Of a DNA stretch of 64,000 nt, positions 63,979 through 64,000 are shown piece after piece (the first letter of the stretch is position 1; each line of letters begins with the position of its first letter). The stretch spans positions 1,056,501-1,120,500 of the forward strand of contig OX359192.1 in the NCBI GenBank assembly GCA_947172415.1. Direction: 5' to 3'. The notes under the pieces are model-generated. The model saw only the letters and a list, made by a program, of their open reading frames with translations, was not told where the DNA came from and did not search any database. The translations under genes and the position numbers were made by a program. This stretch comes from Chondrosia reniformis. Its lineage: Eukaryota; Porifera; Demospongiae; Chondrillida; Chondrillidae.

Positions 63979-64000
63979 GTTTTATCAACTGAAAGGTCAG

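Overview
This is animal nuclear DNA, most likely from a sponge and probably a demosponge such as Amphimedon. I infer this from the AT-rich, compact layout, the mostly short GT-AG introns, the metazoan gene set (plexin-type Sema/PSI/IPT receptor, SCAP, COQ4, ankyrin-Death-CARD, TRAF-type RING protein) and the unfamiliar lineage-specific genes. The species is not proven. No bacterial operon, CRISPR array, rRNA or tRNA was recognised.

Layout. 1-3.5 kb: gene-poor, with decayed tandem repeats, a few exon-like fragments and a GC-rich patch. 3.5-12.2 kb (-): a 17-exon plexin-like receptor without the plexin GAP domain. 12.5-21.1 kb (-): one gene that appears to encode a fused nucleotidyltransferase plus glucuronokinase-like GHMP kinase; one of its introns holds a 19-bp satellite. 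21.2-37.2 kb (+): SCAP, the sterol-sensing escort of SREBP, with about 25 exons and several intronic minisatellites. Its last large intron carries, on the opposite strand, an intronless multipass membrane protein gene (copy A, 844 aa) and an 80-aa Cys-rich ORF. 37.5-49.3 kb: a segmental duplication of that same piece, with dead copies of two SCAP exons followed by copy B, an 8.25-kb intronless gene for a 2,750-aa relative with in-frame repeats. 49.3-52.0 kb (-): COQ4. 52.2-55.5 kb (-): ankyrin-Death-CARD protein. 56.3 kb (+): small ORF. 56.5-60.8 kb (-): TPR protein with an HNH-like zinc site and degenerate C-terminal modules, interrupted by one frame change. 61.5-64.0 kb (-): SAP-SH3-RING-TRAF-zinc-finger protein.

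How they may work together. The fusion protein would phosphorylate glucuronate and activate the sugar phosphate as a nucleotide sugar, a salvage route. It shares a 131-bp divergent promoter interval with SCAP. The right-hand third holds three neighbouring same-strand genes with domains typical of cell-death, ubiquitin and innate-immune signalling; this is suggestive, not proof of a pathway. The most unusual parts are the fusion enzyme, the antisense gene nested in SCAP with its rearranged duplicate, and the TPR/HNH/repeat-module protein. Exon boundaries were read by eye from splice signals and phase, so individual junctions may be off by a few bases.
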